Under the pieces are notes generated by a model that did no database searches, was not told the DNA's origin, and worked only from the letters and a program-made list of their open reading frames with translations. A stretch of DNA of 64,000 nt, taken from Molanna angustata (Eukaryota > Arthropoda > Insecta > Trichoptera > Molannidae). Below, piece by piece: positions 10,602 to 20,790 of the stretch; positions within the stretch are counted from its first letter, which is position 1; every line of letters begins with the position of its first letter. Made by a program: the position numbers and the translations under genes. The DNA lies in assembly GCA_963576475.1 (NCBI GenBank), contig OY754974.1:11428904-11492903 (forward strand). Reading direction: 5' to 3'.

Positions 10602-11572
10602 AAGAATATGTACCAAACTATAAACCCATAGATACAAATTATTGAATATTTTCAGATATTTTGTTTTCTATACAACATATGTAGGTATGTATGTCAAGAT
10701 AGGATAGTATGGAGGAAGATCCTTTTTCCTACCCAGAATATGCAAATTGCATGATGGTATGTATGTATGTTTGGAGATGAAGTAACAAACTATTAAGTCT
10801 TCTTACATATTGTGTATAGGCGACTGCCATACAAAATGTATGAAGCGATGTCGTCACTAAATTCAATTTTTAAAAAAATTGTTAAAAAAAAATTGAGATC
10901 TTCTACTACAATGTTAATATTTTTTATAGAAAATTAAATTATCTAGTTGGGGTGTTTCGGCTTTTTTCGATAATTGTAAAAGTTTTGGAAATATAGGCAG
11001 TTAAACTCATAAATTTATCATAAAAAAATATTTTTCTTAATAAAAAATGTTTGAGAAACCCTGGAATTTTTTTGAAAAAACTAATTTGAGATTTTGTATT
11101 TGTCTATGTTTGTACCAATTTTCAGCGTTCTAGCGTTTATGGTTTCTGAGATATATGGAAAAATAAAATAAAAATTCAAAAGTTGATAACCCCTGACTGA
11201 AACAAAAATTCAAAATTCCGAGTATAAAAGTTTTGTAGGCCTGTAACTGTTTATATATTCTGAAATTTTAGGCTCTGTAAATTGAGCGGATCAAAAGTTA
11301 TAAGGGGGGGACGGACACACAGACACACAGACACACACACACACACAGACACACACACACACAGACACACGAAATGTTCTACTCCGAATTCTGAGTAAAT
11401 CCGTGTATGGAACATATATGCTGCGAAGCCTCTAAGTTGGTGTTTTTTGACTTCAAAGTTGGAAAAGCCATGAAAAAAGTAGACCTCTCCATACAATTCT
11501 CGCGTATTCTGGCTTGATACATTGTCGATATGTTAAGAGAACAAAGTTCTCCTGAACAAATCGACAGTTGGA
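10602..11572 (-). mobile_element. Hel-1 copy D, inverted and 3'-truncated
   Basis: Reverse-oriented copy nearly identical to copy C. Its 5' TCCAAC end is at 11572 and abuts LINE-A sequence ending in A. It lacks the last 56 bases of the element, including the 3' hairpin and CTAG. Copies C and D form an inverted repeat of about 0.97 kb around the 147-bp LINE-A piece. Confidence 0.8.
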
Positions 11573-14500
11573 TAAATGCGCTGGACAAGTTGTATGACCC
11601 GACCTCAAGCGACATATCAGCGTGATTTCCTTTCTAGGTAACCGATAATTGCTAAACCACGGTTCTAAGGGAATCCTTGGCTGGATTGCTGCATATTGTT
11701 TTCCTCGTTCGGCAGCTGACTTGGTCCAGAACGCTTGCCATTCCGATCTTTCCTCGGATTTTATTTTTGAGAGAATATCTGTATATGGAATTTTATAACG
11801 TTTATGGACACTTGAGGTACAAGCACTCTTCGCCAACGAATCTACCGCTTCGTTTCCTTGGATTCCGCTATGACCTGGAATCCACGCTAAAATGACACGT
11901 TGATTATTTTTATATAATAGATATAGTTGAAATTTTATTTTAAGAGAAAGATAATTCGCTCTTCCTAAAAGCAATGTGGTCTTCAGCTTTAGGAGGCAGC
12001 TGAGGGAATCTGTAAAGACTATAGAATTTTGGAGGCGCTCATTATAGATATGGATTAGTGCTTCCAGTAGAGCGGTGCACTCAGCTGTGAAAATAGAGGC
12101 ATCTGTAGGCAGACTAAATGTTTCCTGTATTTGTAGGGTAGTGTTCAGGAAGGCGCAACCCACGTATTGGGAGTTAACGGATTTAGAACCATCAGTGTAA
12201 ATCAAATTGAAGCCATCATAGTTAGAAACAAAGGAGTTAAAAAGCTGATTCAAAATTTCTGGGTTACTAGAGGCGTAATTATATTTCCTCCACTCTTCAT
12301 TTAGTTCAATCTCTGGCACCATGATAAGTGATTCGTAGGATGTTTCGTAAACTGGAGAAGAGTATGTTCTTGAGATGGACAGAACCTTATGAGATAGTTT
12401 TTCGTAACTTACTATCAGAGAGCACTTATTTTTAAGGTTGACAGAAGAGAACGTTAGTTCGTGAAGCATTTTGATCTTTGAGATAAGAGGATGTGATTTA
12501 AGGGAAAACATAAGTAGAAAATATTTATCGCTTAAAAATTGTCTATGGATGGAAAGAGGTGTTTCTACAGATTCCACCTGAAGTACATTCGACGGTGTAG
12601 ATTGCATGCAACCAGTGATTAATCGTAGGCACTTATATTGGATACGATCTAACTTTTGCTTTAGGTATTGTGGGAGTGGTTCGAATATTACGGATCCATA
12701 ATCCATAAGTGACCTAACAAGAGCATTATATAATAGTTTTAAAGTTTTGGGGTGGGACCCCCACCAGACACCGGTAGTTGTTTTCATAAGATTATATGCC
12801 TTGTTACATCTCTCTACAATTTTATCGATATGTGAATTCCACAGTAATTTATGGTGGAATATAACACCCAAAAACCTAACTTCTGTTTGTATGGGGATAG
12901 AATGGTTGCCAAGCTTAATTGAAATTTCTGGGACTTTTCTTTTGTTTGTAAAGTTTACCACGTGAGACTTTTCTGGGGAGACTGAAAAATTATTCTCAAC
13001 AAGCCAGTTTTGTAATAAGACAAGCGAGTTTTGTAAGTCTCGAGCTACCTCAATGGGATCATTTCCTATAGTATAGACTGTAAGATCATCCGCATACTGT
13101 ATTACGTGCGCTTTGTTATAAAAAATATTTTCTAGATCGTAAGTGTAAACGGCATACAATACAGGACTCAGAACTGACCCCTGAGGAAGGCCCATGAATA
13201 CCTTGCGCGAACCACACTCTTTACCGTCAAACAGAAAGATTAGGGAACGCTCACTTAGTAATTTTGAGACCATCGTTATTAATTTAGATGGTATCAAAAG
13301 TTTACACATTTTGGATATCAAGGTTGGAATGTGGACATGGTCGTAGGCGCCTGCTATGTCCAAAAATGCCGCCACCAAACACTGTTTTTTCGCAAATGTG
13401 ATTCTTATATCTGTAGCCAAAATGCTCAATGCATCTCGAGTGCTTTTGTCCTTACGGAAATCAAATTGGTATCTTCCAAGGTGTTGCCTATTTTCCAAAA
13501 ACCAACATAATCTATTTTTTATCAAATTCTCCATAATCTTAGCCAAGCAAGACGATAGTGCTATAGGCCTGTAAGATGATGCCAAATTAGGGTCTTTTTG
13601 AGGCTTAACTATTGGTACCACATATTGCACCCTCCAACTCTCTGGTAAGGATCCTGAATTGAATATTTGATTCAAAAGATTTAGAAAGAATGCCTGGAAT
13701 TTTGGGCTTGAAAATTTTATAAATGAATATGGAATATTGTCCGGACCCGGTGACGAGTCATTCAGTCCAACCAAAACGAAATTAAGTTCTGATAGAGTAA
13801 ATGGATTATTTAGGATGTTAGAAGGACAATTGTCATAGACAATCCCCTTTTCTGGCAAAGACGGGACGTATGGGGGTGCCAAGTTATCCATAAATTCGAA
13901 GATCCAAGAAGATTTCAAAGATGGTATTCGGTTGGGAGAATTGTAGGAAAGTCTGTATTTCCTCACCATATCCCAAACTGTTTTTAAAGAGTTTTCAGGT
14001 GAGAGATTATTACAAAACGAGTTCCAACCAGCTTTTTTTTTGATTTTTAGCAATCTTTTTGTTTGGGCTTCTACATGTTTATATTTAATTAAGTTTTCTA
14101 TAGACATCTTTTTCGTGTAGAGTTTAAGGGCTTTTTTTCTATTTAGAATAGCTTCTGAACACTTAGAATCCCACCAGGGAGCTGGAAGGGGTTTTTTTCT
14201 TACAGAAGTCGAATTGAAAGGAATGTGTTTTTTAGCCAAAGTTGTCATAGAATCCACCATCGCGTTATACGCACTCCTACAATCGTTCAAAGCCCAGTTA
14301 GGAGAAGCCGAAGAGTCATCTACCAAGGAATCCAATTGTTCAACAAAATTGTGAATATTTGCCTTAGGTGAATTGATTCTAAAACGTGGTCTAGCGTTGT
14401 TAACAACATTATGGAAAAATTGAAAGTTTTCTATGATGATTGGAAAATGATCACTTCCATTAGTATCCTCCAAAACCCGCCAAGAAAGAGTTGAAGCCAG

Positions 14501-15082
14501 ATTAGGAGAACAAAATGTTAAGTCTACGGCGCTTTTTTTCTGGTTCGGATATGGAAATCTAGTTGCAGTACCGTTATTGAGTAGACAAAGATATGAGTTA
14601 TCCAGAAAAATATCCGTGACATCTTTTCCGTTTCTATCATTTGCGTCGCATCCCCATAAAGTGGAGTGCGCATTAAAATCTCCCATGATAATAATAGGGA
14701 ATGTTAGGGAGGAAACAAGATTCGACCACCAGGATATATTAAATTTGTAAGTGGGTTTGCAGTATATCGATATCACTGTGAGATCATGAAGAATGACGCC
14801 ACAAATTTGTACAGCATCATCTGGAGGGGTAATGTTTATTCTTGAGTGTGGGATATTTCGATTGATGAGTAAGGCTGCTCCACCCCACCCATCATTACGG
14901 TCGCATCGATGACAAATATAACCGCTGACACTGAATGTCGACGAAGGCTGTAGCCACACCTCGGAGAGAGCAGCCACAGAGATCGCCTCCGAGTGCAACA
15001 GGTTGGTTAAATTAGTCTTATTTTTGGTAATAGATCTACAGTTCCACTGTAGAAGTCGTGGCTTTATCGCTTTCGAGGCCAT
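11453..15082 (-). CDS. LINE-A ORF2: endonuclease, reverse transcriptase and RNase H, 3' end replaced
   Basis: The polyprotein copies the element into the genome by target-primed reverse transcription. The first plausible ATG is at 15082 (MASKAIKPRL); the frame extends further only through a non-ATG start. Domains in order: APE-type endonuclease (LLQWNCRS; GDFNAHS; SDHFPIII), RT (FLDIAGAYD; GLPQGSVLSP; YADD), RNase H (YTDGSKS; AECTALLEA; FTDSLSCL; IPGHSGIQGNEAVDSLAK). EN, RT and RNase H together place it in the I superfamily. The RT motif usually written QFGFRKGKS reads QFDFRKDKS. LINE coding ends at 11573 (PAHL). The last 40 or so codons to 11453 are Hel-1 copy D read through to a chance stop, so the terminal CCHC motif is lost. 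Otherwise the frame is open, but the copy is probably inactive. Confidence 0.9.
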   Translation of the reverse strand: MASKAIKPRLLQWNCRSITKNKTNLTNLLHSEAISVAALSEVWLQPSSTFSVSGYICHRCDRNDGWGGAALLINRNIPHSRINITPPDDAVQICGVILHDLTVISIYCKPTYKFNISWWSNLVSSLTFPIIIMGDFNAHSTLWGCDANDRNGKDVTDIFLDNSYLCLLNNGTATRFPYPNQKKSAVDLTFCSPNLASTLSWRVLEDTNGSDHFPIIIENFQFFHNVVNNARPRFRINSPKANIHNFVEQLDSLVDDSSASPNWALNDCRSAYNAMVDSMTTLAKKHIPFNSTSVRKKPLPAPWWDSKCSEAILNRKKALKLYTKKMSIENLIKYKHVEAQTKRLLKIKKKAGWNSFCNNLSPENSLKTVWDMVRKYRLSYNSPNRIPSLKSSWIFEFMDNLAPPYVPSLPEKGIVYDNCPSNILNNPFTLSELNFVLVGLNDSSPGPDNIPYSFIKFSSPKFQAFFLNLLNQIFNSGSLPESWRVQYVVPIVKPQKDPNLASSYRPIALSSCLAKIMENLIKNRLCWFLENRQHLGRYQFDFRKDKSTRDALSILATDIRITFAKKQCLVAAFLDIAGAYDHVHIPTLISKMCKLLIPSKLITMVSKLLSERSLIFLFDGKECGSRKVFMGLPQGSVLSPVLYAVYTYDLENIFYNKAHVIQYADDLTVYTIGNDPIEVARDLQNSLVLLQNWLVENNFSVSPEKSHVVNFTNKRKVPEISIKLGNHSIPIQTEVRFLGVIFHHKLLWNSHIDKIVERCNKAYNLMKTTTGVWWGSHPKTLKLLYNALVRSLMDYGSVIFEPLPQYLKQKLDRIQYKCLRLITGCMQSTPSNVLQVESVETPLSIHRQFLSDKYFLLMFSLKSHPLISKIKMLHELTFSSVNLKNKCSLIVSYEKLSHKVLSISRTYSSPVYETSYESLIMVPEIELNEEWRKYNYASSNPEILNQLFNSFVSNYDGFNLIYTDGSKSVNSQYVGCAFLNTTLQIQETFSLPTDASIFTAECTALLEALIHIYNERLQNSIVFTDSLSCLLKLKTTLLLGRANYLSLKIKFQLYLLYKNNQRVILAWIPGHSGIQGNEAVDSLAKSACTSSVHKRYKIPYTDILSKIKSEERSEWQAFWTKSAAERGKQYAAIQPRIPLEPWFSNYRLPRKEITLICRLRSGHTTCPAHLSNCRFVQENFVLLTYRQCIKPEYARIVWRGLLFSWLFQL

Positions 15083-16381
15083 TTTTATTATAGTTAGTGC
15101 TATAGTTATCATTTGTATCGGCAAAGTTGTACGGTGAGTTATTTTGTAATTTTAATACTGAATTTAATTTGTTGATGACTGATAATAATGCTTGTAATGC
15201 TAAATCTAGATTAATGTTAGAGTTTTCGTTTCCACCAAGGGCTACGCCATTATTTGTGTTTGAGTACATTTGTTCTCCATGTGGAGATATCAGTAATTCC
15301 TTTGGGGCTCTTTCCAATGAGGAAGTTGCCCTACTGGCTACAGGAGTTTTAGAAGGGACGAAGAGTTGAAAGAAGGGACTGAGGTTTGAGTTTTGTCTGC
15401 GAAAGATGTTTTGGCTCTTGGAGTTTGTTTTGAAGCTTCAGCGTATGATATACTTTTTTCCGCCATGAGATATTTAATATTTTTTTCTCGTAAAAATACT
15501 GGGCAAGAGACGTTCGTGGCTGTATGCAGACCACCGCAGTTTACACAAGTTGGGTTCGTATTAGAGTTGCATTCTTCGCCCACATGTTCCTCTGTACATC
15601 TAAAGCACCTTGGCTTCGAACGACAAGCTGTTTTAACATGCCCAAATCTGCAGCACCTAAAGCACTGCACAGTCGGGTATACATACGTATCTACTGAAAT
15701 TCTGTTATAGTTTAAATAAATATGAGATGGTAGACGTTGTCCCTCTACCGTAATAACAACAGATTGAGATGGAATCCATCTCGGAGTTTCCGATTTTTTA
15801 TCTTTAAAATTGAGTCTTCTAACTCTAATCACACTACCGCATCCCTCCGGAGTTGAGATATCATGTATTAAGTCATCATCTGATAAGTCGACAGGGATAC
15901 CTATAATTACACCCATTCTAGTGACATTGTATGTCGGAATATATATGTTATAATCTTCAGTTAGAGAACATACTGAAAAATCGTTGGCAGCTTTTATTGT
16001 AGAAAACTCTACTGTTATTGTATTACGACCTAAAGATTTGATCCCTCCCTGAATTATGTTTTTTATATTGTGGCGGACTAATGCCTTGCCGAATAAAATG
16101 GGGTGTATTGACGTTCCTTTTTCACTTTCATTTTTTTTACATTGTACATGGGTTATGAAAGGTCCCATGTCTCTTGCTGTATATAGTGGTTTTTGTATGG
16201 AAACGTATCCTTCTATTTGAGACTTGTGACGTTTCGCACTTTGAGAAGAATGAGGAATTGGTAGCGAAAGAGGTGAACGCTCTCTACGCCGTCCAGCTAT
16301 AGTTTCCACTATAGGAAGCTTGTCTGGGGGTAATGGAGGAACAGGAGGATCAGGGGGGTCCTTAGTCTCCCCCAACATCAT
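15036..16381 (-). pseudogene. LINE-A ORF1 (gag-like, three zinc knuckles), frameshifted
   Basis: ORF1 proteins bind element RNA and act as nucleic-acid chaperones. The ATG is at 16381 (an ATGATG pair). The first frame runs to a stop at 15338: a Pro-rich N-terminus, a conserved mid-region, then knuckles QCFRCCRFGHVKTAC, RCFRCTEEHVGEEC and CVNCGGLHTATNVSC. A different frame (-1) stays open from about 15370 to a stop at 15036 and looks like the true C-terminus by comparison with LINE-B ORF1, which has one frame of similar total length. A single indel near 15340-15375 therefore probably broke ORF1. That second frame overlaps the start of ORF2 by about 45 bases, as in LINE-B. Confidence 0.8.
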
Positions 16382-16885
16382 GGCTTATTTTATAAACAAA
16401 ATATAATTTAAATAATCAAAAGAAAACGAAAATAAATTGTAATGCAATAAACAAAAGGTATAATAATATTTACACAAATACGATCAACTGCGGTTTAATA
16501 ATATTAACACAAATACGAGAAACCGCAGTTTTAATAATAAATTATATATTTACTGAGTGAAAAATGGAGTAATGATACACCTTACCGAGTCCGCCCGCTA
16601 CAGGTAGGTATGTACCGTACCGCTTAGTGCTACTAAAAGTGAAAAAGTAATACTTACCCACCACGGCGAAACAACAGGAAAAAAATAACCAAAAAACACA
16701 CTTAATTTACCAAAATTAAACAAAAATAATAAAGATATTATTGAAATTAAGAAAGAACACAATAAATTAACAAAAAAATACTTAATTCAAGTATGAAAAC
16801 TATTTTTTTAACCAAATAATAACAAAATATAACAGCGAGAATTCAATACACAGCGCGTCCGTCCGATGCCTCGACCGCTCTCCAT
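16382..16885 (-). promoter_or_regulatory. LINE-A 5' UTR / internal promoter region
   Basis: The 504 bases between ORF1 and the left boundary of the Hel-1 fragment belong to the element, as the Hel-1 sequence is cleanly interrupted at 16886. The outermost 50 bases (minus strand: atggagagcggtcgaggcat and following) are GC-richer than the rest. I-type LINEs usually carry an internal RNA polymerase II promoter at this end, but I see no motif strong enough to place a start site. Confidence 0.5.
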
Positions 16886-17016
16886 CTCTAGTTCGTGTTA
16901 TTAGCATGCAAAAAGTCCACTACACCATACAAAATTTTCCTTCGTACACGCATCTTGGCTTAATAATGTCGATTCATTAAGAGAATTGAATTCTCATGAA
17001 CGAATCGACAGTTGGA
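16886..17016 (-). mobile_element. Hel-1 copy E, 5' fragment in which LINE-A lies
   Basis: Reverse-oriented first 131 bases of a Hel-1 subtype: TCCAACTGTCGATTCG end at 17016, hairpin GTTCATGAGAATTCAATTCTC, then the cataccatacaaaat-type interior. It stops at ctctagtt where LINE-A begins, so LINE-A's 5' end is joined to the interior of a Hel-1 copy. The subtype matches copies F and G rather than A-D. Confidence 0.7.
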
Positions 17017-17624
17017 TAACATACTATGCAATGTAAGATTGGTATCCATGCGAATATATACGCATAATGCTGGTATAGATCCCAACACGTGTTTATTTAA
17101 GTAGGAACCTACATAAAATTCTCATGAACGAATCGACAGTTGGATAACATACTATGCAATGTAAGATTGGTATCCATGCGAATATATACGCATAATGCTG
17201 GTATAGATCCCAACACGTGTTTATTTAAGTAGGAACCTACATAAAATTCTCATGAACGAATCGACAGTTGGATAACATACTATGCAATGTAAGATTGGTA
17301 TCCATGCGAATATATACGCATAATGCTGGTATAGATCCCAACACGTGTTTATTTAAGTAGGAACCTACATAAAATTCTCATGAACGAATCGACAGTTGGA
17401 TAACATACTATGCAATGTAAGATTGGTATCCATGCGAATATATACGCATAATGCTGGTATAGATCCCAACACGTGTTTATTTAAGTAGGAACCTACATAA
17501 AATTCTCATGAACGAATCGACAGTTGGATAACATACTATGCAATGTAAGATTGGTATCCATGCGAATATATACGCATAATGCTGGTATAGATCCCAACAC
17601 GTGTTTATTTAAGTAGGAACCTAC
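17012..17624 (+). repeat. 128-bp satellite, 5 units, each carrying a Hel-1 5' terminus
   Basis: The motif gttggataacatactatgc starts at 17011, 17139, 17267, 17395 and 17523, exactly 128 bp apart, and the visible units look identical. Each junction contains about 29 bases that are the reverse complement of the Hel-1 5' end (ATTCTCATGAACGAATCG and CAGTTGGAT), followed by about 99 bases of unrelated DNA. So a Hel-1 end and its flank were amplified together. No spacer variation, so it is not a CRISPR array. Confidence 0.9.
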
Positions 17625-17771
17625 ATGCGTGTACGAAGGAACATTTTGTATGGTGTAGTGGAATTTTTGCATGCTAATTACACCAACTAGAGGCCTCGCA
17701 GCATATATTTTCCCATACACGGATTTACTCAGAATTCGGAGTAGAACATTTTATGTGAGTTTTGTGTGTGT

Positions 17772-17848
<77 letters not shown>

Positions 17849-18556
17849 TGTCTGTGTGTCTGTGGGTGTGTGTGTCTGTGTGTCCCCCTTATAACTTTTG
17901 ATCCGCTCAATTCACAGAGCCCAAATTTTCAGAATATATAAACAGTTATAGGCCTACAAAACTTTTATACTCAGAATTGTGAATTTTTGTTTCAGTCAGG
18001 GGTTATCAACTTTTGAATTTTAACTTTTTTTCCATATATCTTAGAAACCATAAAAGCTAGAACGCTGAAAATTGGAATAAAGATAGACAAATACAAAATC
18101 TCAAATTAGTTTTTTCAAAAAAATTCCAGAATTTCTTAAACATTTTTTATTAAGAAAAATATTTTATTTATGATAAATTTATGAATTTAATTGCCTATAT
18201 TTCCATTTTTTTTAAAATATCGAAAAATTCCGAAACACCCCAACTAGATAATTTAATTTAATATAAAAAATAAAAACGTTGTATTAGCACATCTCAATTT
18301 TTTTTTAACAATTTTTATAAAAATTGAATATAGTGACGACATCACTTCATACAATTTGTATGGTAGTCGCCTATACACAATATGTAAGAAGACTTAATAG
18401 TGTGATACTTAAATCTCCAAACATACATACATACCATCATACTGTTTTCATATTTTGTGTAGGAAAAACAGACTGACCTCCATACTATCCTATCCTGACA
18501 AACATACCAACATGTTTTATATAGAAAATAAAATATCTTCAAATATTTATTGATTT
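17625..18556 (+). mobile_element. Hel-1 copy G, truncated at both ends
   Basis: Matches copy F from atgcgtgtacgaag through tttattgattt, with a long (TG)n tract at 17765-17850. The 5' terminus is missing (the satellite adjoins instead) and the last 80-100 bases with the 3' hairpin and CTAG are absent. No coding capacity. Confidence 0.75.
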
Positions 18557-18559
18557 CGC

Positions 18560-18765
18560 AATTTTAAAGCTATTTTTTATTACAGACTATCAACTAATAT
18601 CATGGTGATATTGTATTCTGAAAGTTTCATCATAATGTATCCGTGTATGTGCTGTGTAGGTACTATGTGCGCCATATTTAATCTACTTTATCGATTATAG
18701 ACTCAATTATTTCACATAGACTCCATTAGATTTTTAAGGATAGTGAATATCATTTTTTTAACTTT
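18560..18765 (-). repeat. dispersed repeat family Z, copy 2 (reverse)
   Basis: Reverse complement contains gatacattatgatgaaactt, agcacatacac and agtctataatcgataaagt, as in copy 1 at 297-545. It adjoins Hel-1 copy G. Confidence 0.5.
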
Positions 18766-19050
18766 CAAATATTTCAATGTGACCCCAAGCTCAGGAAACT
18801 TGAATACTTTTCAGAGTGACTTGGCATTGATGAGTTTACCGTTGACCACAACACACTCATTTTTCTATGATTTCAGCACAGGACAGTGAGGGATTCACCA
18901 TAGTGATCGCCAACGTCGTGTAAGGGATATGGCGTGATGGTATGATGCATAAAAAATGTTCAACTGATTAATTTTTATCGCTCGCCCTATCTTCCTTGAA
19001 TGCAATTTTAAATCAAAAAGATCACGTGGGCCTCTCAGTTTTTCTTGTAT
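18766..19050. other. stretch between repeats, nothing recognised
   Basis: No coding frame, terminal repeat or RNA gene could be supported. Confidence 0.4.
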
Positions 19051-19315
19051 TCCAACTGTCGAATCGTTCATGAGAATTCAATTCTCTTAATGAATCGACA
19101 TTATCCAACTGTCGATTCGTTCATGAGAATTCAATTCTCTTAATGAATCGACATTATTAAGCCAAGATGCGTGTACGAAGTCACATTTTGTATGGTGTAG
19201 TGGACTTTTTGCATGCTAATAACACCAACTAGAGGCCTCGCAGCATATATTTTCCCATACACGGATTTACTCAGAATTCGGAGTAGAACATTTTATGTGA
19301 GTTTTGTGTGTGTGT

Positions 19316-19382
<67 letters not shown>

Positions 19383-20191
19383 TGTCTGTGTGTCTGTGGG
19401 TGTGTGTGTCTGTGTGTCCCCCTTATAACTTTTGATCCGCTCAATTCACAGAGCCCAAATTTTCAGAATATATAAACAGTTATAGGCCTACAAAACTTTT
19501 ATACTCAGAATTGTGAATTTTTGTTTCAGTCAGGGGTTATCAACTATTGAATTTTAAGTTTTTTTTCCATATATCTTAGAAACCATAAAAGCTAGAACGC
19601 TGAAAATTGGAATAAAGATAGACAAATACAAAATCTCAAATTAGTTTTTTCAATAAAATTCCAGAATTTCTTAAACATTTTTTATTAAGAAAAATATTTA
19701 ATTTATGATAAATTTATGAATTTAACTGCCTATATTTCCATTTTTTTTTTAAATATCGAAAAATTCCGAAACACCTTAATATAAAAAATAAAAACATTGT
19801 ATTAGCATTTAATATAAAAAATAAAAACATTGTATTAGCACATCTCAATTTTTTTTAACAATTTTTATAAAAATTGAATTTAGTGACGACATCACTTCAT
19901 ACAATTTGTATGGTAGTCGCCTATACACAATATGTAAGAAGACTTAATAGTGTGATACTTAAATCTCCAAACATACATACATACCATCATACTGTTTTCA
20001 TATTTTGTGTAGGAAAAACAGACTGACCTCCATACTATCCTATCCTGACAAACATACCTACATGTTTTATATAGAAAATAAAATATCTTCAAATATTTAT
20101 TGATTTGTGTTGTTTATAGTTTGGTACGTATTCTTTGATTATGCATAGTATCGCCATCGATAGTTGGATCTCATGTGTTACATGCAACTAG
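19051..20191 (+). mobile_element. Hel-1 copy F with a doubled 5' end
   Basis: Complete to the 3' CTAG at 20188-20191, followed by T. The 5' terminal 53 bases occur twice in tandem, starting at 19051 and 19104 (TCCAACTGTCGA...GAATCGACATTA). A second small duplication (aaaaataaaaacattgtattagca) lies at about 19780-19840. A long (TG)n tract lies at 19300-19380. No coding capacity. Confidence 0.75.
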
Positions 20192-20300
20192 TGTACCAAC
20201 ACCTGTTTCTTCTATAATATCTGTGGTTCAGTCATTAAAGAAAGTTCTTACCAAATACAAGCGCCGTTTTACTTTTTTATTCCACTCCTTCAGCACCTAT

Positions 20301-20550
20301 TTGCTTTCCCCTTTTGTCCCATTTCTATCGGGGTACGCTTTGACCATGATCCTGGAATTGGCGAGTCTGGTTATTGCATTGAAGCGACTGCCATCTGACC
20401 TTCGTAACCCTTAGAAAGACCAGACAAATTGGATCATGGCAACACATAGCTAGTGATTTTTTGAAAATCCAGAGGTGCGTGCCCCGTCCGGATTCGAACC
20501 GTCGACCTCACGCATGTGAGGCAACGGCCTTACCGCTATCACCGCTCAGA
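20301..20550 (-). mobile_element. tRNA-derived SINE with 15-bp target duplication
   Basis: The minus strand begins with a tRNA-like head: gagcggtgatagcggtaagg (A-box region) and a perfect B box GGTTCGAATCC. The body follows with gggttacgaaggtcagatgg and cagtcgcttc. The element is bounded by tccttcagcacctat at 20286-20300 and 20551-20565, a clean target-site duplication showing LINE-machinery insertion. The body motif recalls SINEs common in Lepidoptera, from memory. It has a pol III promoter type but is not a tRNA gene: no cloverleaf closes and no tRNA 3' end follows. Confidence 0.8.
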
Positions 20551-20584
20551 TCCTTCAGCACCTATGGACAATATAATTAAATAA

Positions 20585-20790
20585 AGGATCAATTTCCAAC
20601 AACACGACGTACATAGCACATAGTTCACAGTACACACACAGATACATTGTGATGAAACTTTCAGAATACTACCTCAGCATGATACTAGTTGATAATCTTC
20701 AATAAAAAAACCTGTAAAATTGCGTATTCATATCTCCTCACTATATCTCCTTGGGGTAGTGAGGAACAAAAGCATTTTATAAGCTGTAAG
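20585..20790 (+). repeat. dispersed repeat family Z, copy 3
   Basis: Contains gatacattgtgatgaaactt, agcatgatactagttgataa and the following tatctcc...tagtgaggaa block, which also follows copy 4 near 55345-55370. Confidence 0.5.

Noticed and set aside
17012..17624. Regular 128-bp repeats as a possible CRISPR-like array
   Set aside because: Units are identical throughout with no variable spacers, and the DNA is eukaryotic.
17671..17910. Frames with VCVCVC or HTHTHT runs here and at 8461, 9499, 11251, 19213 and 31374
   Set aside because: They read through TG/CA tracts inside Hel-1 copies and change with tract length; no start context or conserved protein.
20455..20550. tRNA gene on the minus strand (also considered at 21510, 24230 and 24430)
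   Set aside because: A B box and partial A box are present, but no complete cloverleaf; each continues into a SINE body, and one has a clean target duplication.
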